Assembly: GCA_900554265.1 (NCBI GenBank)
Contig: USGZ01000078.1
Location: 1-7,324 of the forward strand
DNA: 7,324 nucleotides
Source: an uncultured Porphyromonadaceae bacterium
GTDB taxonomy: Bacteria > Bacteroidota > Bacteroidia > Bacteroidales > Muribaculaceae
Reading direction: 5' to 3'
Shown: positions 6,002 to 7,324 of the stretch, piece by piece
Numbering within the stretch: the first letter of the stretch is position 1
Layout of the letters: every line of letters begins with the position of its first letter
Program-made: the position numbers and the translations under genes
The notes under the pieces: model-generated
What the model was told of the DNA's origin: nothing
What the model saw: only the letters and a program-made list of their open reading frames with translations
Databases searched by the model: none

Positions 6002-6610
6002 TCAATTCTTTTGTTCGTCTATGAATTCCTGTATTTCTCCCAGGCCTCCGATTTCTTTGGGTAATACAAACATGTTCATTGGATTGGCGTAGCGCTTGAA
6101 GTATTCTATTACATCATTTATATCCAAACCACAGATGTTTTTTCGGCTATTAATTCCAACAGGTTTAATATGACATAGTTTCCATCTCTCAGATGTATTT
6201 GATAGGGCGTCTTTACCTAAAGTCTTGGTATATTTTGCTTTTTGCTTATCTCCTTTCGATAATGCATAAACCATTGGTATTTCATTGCTTACCAATTTTG
6301 TTTTTAGTTCTGGAAGCGTGAATGTTTTTCCATCTAAGACGTTTCTGTAGACCCATAAAGCAAATGTATTATCTGAAATAATAATTATTCTTCCAGTAGA
6401 ATGGGTAAGCTCTTGTCCTCGATTAGTGCCTTTTCTAATAATAAGTGGCATCGTTTTATCTTCAATCCATTCTGAAATCAAATTATCCCATTTCTTAAGA
6501 ACTTCTGAAGATACTCTTAATCGCTTATCTGAGTCTTTCCATAATTGGCCAAGTTCCTTGATTTTTTCTCGTATATTATGGCCTACTATATCTGACATTT
6601 GTTCTTTCAT
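6002..6610 (-). CDS. Unrecognised 202-residue protein, possibly HNH-like at the C-terminus
   Basis: I do not recognise this protein with confidence. It is soluble, with no signal peptide or membrane segment. The N-terminal 50 residues are charged and probably helical. A middle block has MPLIIRKGTNRG (54-65) and GRIIIISDNTFALWVYRN (73-90), which reads like alternating strands and a helix. The C-terminal part has LCHIKPVG (145-152), then NPMNMFVLPKEIGGLGEI (176-193). The spacing of a His-Ile-x-Pro motif and a later Asn-rich turn recalls HNH nucleases of the AHIxPW type, but the last metal-binding His is absent, so this is only a hint. GC is about 32% in sampled lines, far below every other gene here, which suggests a separate origin. 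The start is ATG at 6610-6608, with a second Met at residue 5. It begins 46 nt after the hydrolase stop and may share its transcript. Confidence 0.75.
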   Translation of the reverse strand: MKEQMSDIVGHNIREKIKELGQLWKDSDKRLRVSSEVLKKWDNLISEWIEDKTMPLIIRKGTNRGQELTHSTGRIIIISDNTFALWVYRNVLDGKTFTLPELKTKLVSNEIPMVYALSKGDKQKAKYTKTLGKDALSNTSERWKLCHIKPVGINSRKNICGLDINDVIEYFKRYANPMNMFVLPKEIGGLGEIQEFIDEQKN

Positions 6611-6651
6611 CTTATATGGATGATGGTACTACTTATGATAATCGGTCATAT

Positions 6652-6659
6652 TAAAGTTA
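6652..6659 (-). promoter_or_regulatory. Possible weak -7 box (TAACTTTA) for the orphan gene
   Basis: The minus strand reads TAACTTTA, one mismatch from TAnnTTTG, 41 nt upstream of the 202-codon gene and inside the right 19-bp repeat apart from its last base. No TTTG at the right spacing is visible, since this would fall in hydrolase coding sequence. Read-through from the hydrolase gene is equally plausible. Confidence 0.25.
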
Positions 6660-6671
6660 CGAAAAAATCTC
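6653..6671. repeat. Right copy of 19-bp direct repeat (attR-like), at the 3' end of the hydrolase gene
   Basis: It is identical to 3787-3805. It covers the last four sense codons (Glu-Ile-Phe-Ser), the TAA stop and four bases beyond it, so the hydrolase reading frame is preserved at this boundary, as at many integration sites in gene 3' ends. Confidence 0.7.
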
Positions 6672-7324
6672 GACAACCTGGCCGTCGATTGCCAGGGCCA
6701 CGTTCGGGGGCAGTTTGCCGTCGAGCTCACAGGTGCGGGGCATGTCGTGGCACATATGGGTCAGAAAGGCGCGGGTAGGCTTGACTTTCGCGATTACCTC
6801 CAGGGCCTGGGCGAGGGTGAAGTGCGACATATGTTCCTTCAGCCGCAGGGCGTTGATGACCAGGGTGTCGAGTCCGCGGAGCCTGTCGAAGGTCTCGGCG
6901 GGCATATGGGAACAGTCGGTGATGTAGGCCAGCGGGCCGATGCGGTAGCCAAGGATGGGCAGTTTGCCGTGAATTACCGGCAGCGGCAGCACCTCGACCT
7001 TGCGCCCGGGGCCGAGCATAAACTCGAAGGGTTCGTCGTCGGCGATTTCGTGGAGGTTGAATACCGGAGCGCCTGGATAGTGGTCCTCGGATGCGAAGGC
7101 GTAGGGCAGGCTGCGGTGCAGCTGGCGCCCCACCTCGGGCCGGCAGTAGACATGGAAGCCCTCGGGCCCCGAGCGGGCGCAGTAGGGCCGCAGGTCGTCG
7201 AGGCCGCCCACGTGGTCGTAGTGTATATGGGTAATCAGCAGGGCGCCGAGCTCGGGCGAACGCTGCGCCAGGAGCTGCTGCCTCAGGTCCGGGCCGGCGT
7301 CGATGAGTATGGCGGGGGCGTCGG
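6657..7324 (-). CDS. PhnP-like metallo-beta-lactamase-fold hydrolase (5' end outside window)
   Basis: This is a metal-dependent hydrolase of the MBL fold, closest by eye to PhnP (phosphoribosyl 1,2-cyclic phosphate phosphodiesterase) and relatives common in Bacteroidota. 221 C-terminal residues are visible. In visible numbering, LIDAGPDLRQQLL is at 6-18 and the metal motif THIHYDH (HxHxDH) at 31-37. Later come a VIHGKLPILGYRIG block, AYITDCSHMP with the bridging Asp, NALRLKEHMSHFTLAQAL typical of PhnP relatives, and LTHMCHDM with the last metal His. The frame runs without a stop to the window edge; a GTG at 7211 lies inside the HxHxDH motif and cannot be the true start. The gene ends EIFS-stop within the 19-bp repeat. 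No phn genes are visible, so the phosphonate role is unproven and the substrate is unknown. GC is about 73% in one sampled line. Confidence 0.9.
   Translation of the reverse strand, partial: DAPAILIDAGPDLRQQLLAQRSPELGALLITHIHYDHVGGLDDLRPYCARSGPEGFHVYCRPEVGRQLHRSLPYAFASEDHYPGAPVFNLHEIADDEPFEFMLGPGRKVEVLPLPVIHGKLPILGYRIGPLAYITDCSHMPAETFDRLRGLDTLVINALRLKEHMSHFTLAQALEVIAKVKPTRAFLTHMCHDMPRTCELDGKLPPNVALAIDGQVVEIFS

Larger units (their letters stand above)
3787..6671. mobile_element. Accessory island bounded by 19-bp direct repeats, carrying AbiE and an orphan gene
   Basis: A segment of 2866 bp (one repeat copy plus the interior) sits between the PhnP-like hydrolase gene and dxr. Its ends are identical 19-mers in direct orientation, and the right copy makes up the 3' end of the hydrolase gene, stop codon included. 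GC falls from 60-73% in sampled flank lines to about 40-52% over AbiE and about 32% over the orphan gene. Cargo is AbiEi, AbiEii and a 202-codon gene; no integrase, transposase or relaxase is present. This fits a non-autonomous or recombinase-stripped element, or one mobilised in trans. Alternative: recombination between pre-existing short homologies. The mobile interpretation is inference; the repeat and the composition shift are seen directly. Confidence 0.6.

Noticed and set aside
3787..6671. Insertion sequence or composite transposon
   Set aside because: There is no transposase, the ends are direct rather than inverted repeats, and 19 bp is long for a target duplication.
6657..7211. Hydrolase gene starting at the GTG at 7211
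   Set aside because: This would remove the first part of the HxHxDH metal motif; the frame continues to the window edge with family-like sequence.

Overview
The window looks like a moderately high-GC member of the Bacteroidales (Bacteroidota). The evidence is Bacteroidota-type promoters (TAnnTTTG near -7, with a TTTG near -33 about 19 bp upstream in the best case), the lack of clear Shine-Dalgarno sequences, and the dxr-rseP gene order. I would not name a genus. All seven genes I support are on the minus strand, so transcription runs from right to left.

Two kinds of DNA are present. The flanks are GC-rich core genome (hand-counted 60-base lines give 60-73% GC). On the right, entering at 7324, is the 3' part of a PhnP-like metallo-beta-lactamase-fold hydrolase. 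On the left is a tight operon: dxr (MEP isoprenoid pathway), then rseP (site-2 intramembrane protease) after 11 nt, then an RlmI-like rRNA methyltransferase that overlaps rseP by 4 nt (ATGA) and runs off the left edge.

Between the hydrolase and dxr lies an accessory segment of about 2.87 kb with lower and uneven GC. It is bounded by a perfect 19-bp direct repeat (3787-3805 and 6653-6671). The right copy forms the last codons and stop of the hydrolase gene. The left copy lies in the dxr promoter and contains all but the last base of its -7 box. This is the arrangement expected of an element integrated at the 3' end of a core gene, although no recombinase gene is present. Removing one repeat copy and the interior would put the hydrolase stop 44 nt upstream of the dxr start.

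The segment carries an AbiE-type toxin-antitoxin/phage-defence operon: AbiEi antitoxin (5682-4939) and AbiEii nucleotidyltransferase toxin (4949-3978), overlapping by 11 nt. Its Bacteroidota promoter sits between the arms of a perfect 12-bp inverted repeat, which suggests autoregulation by AbiEi. The segment also carries an AT-rich orphan gene of 202 codons (6610-6002) that I do not recognise; its C-terminal part is faintly HNH-like. The AbiE operon is itself bracketed by diverged 54-bp direct repeats rich in CAGGAG/CTCCTG that can fold into hairpins. The accessory DNA therefore looks nested: a repeat-bounded AbiE cassette inside a larger repeat-bounded island.
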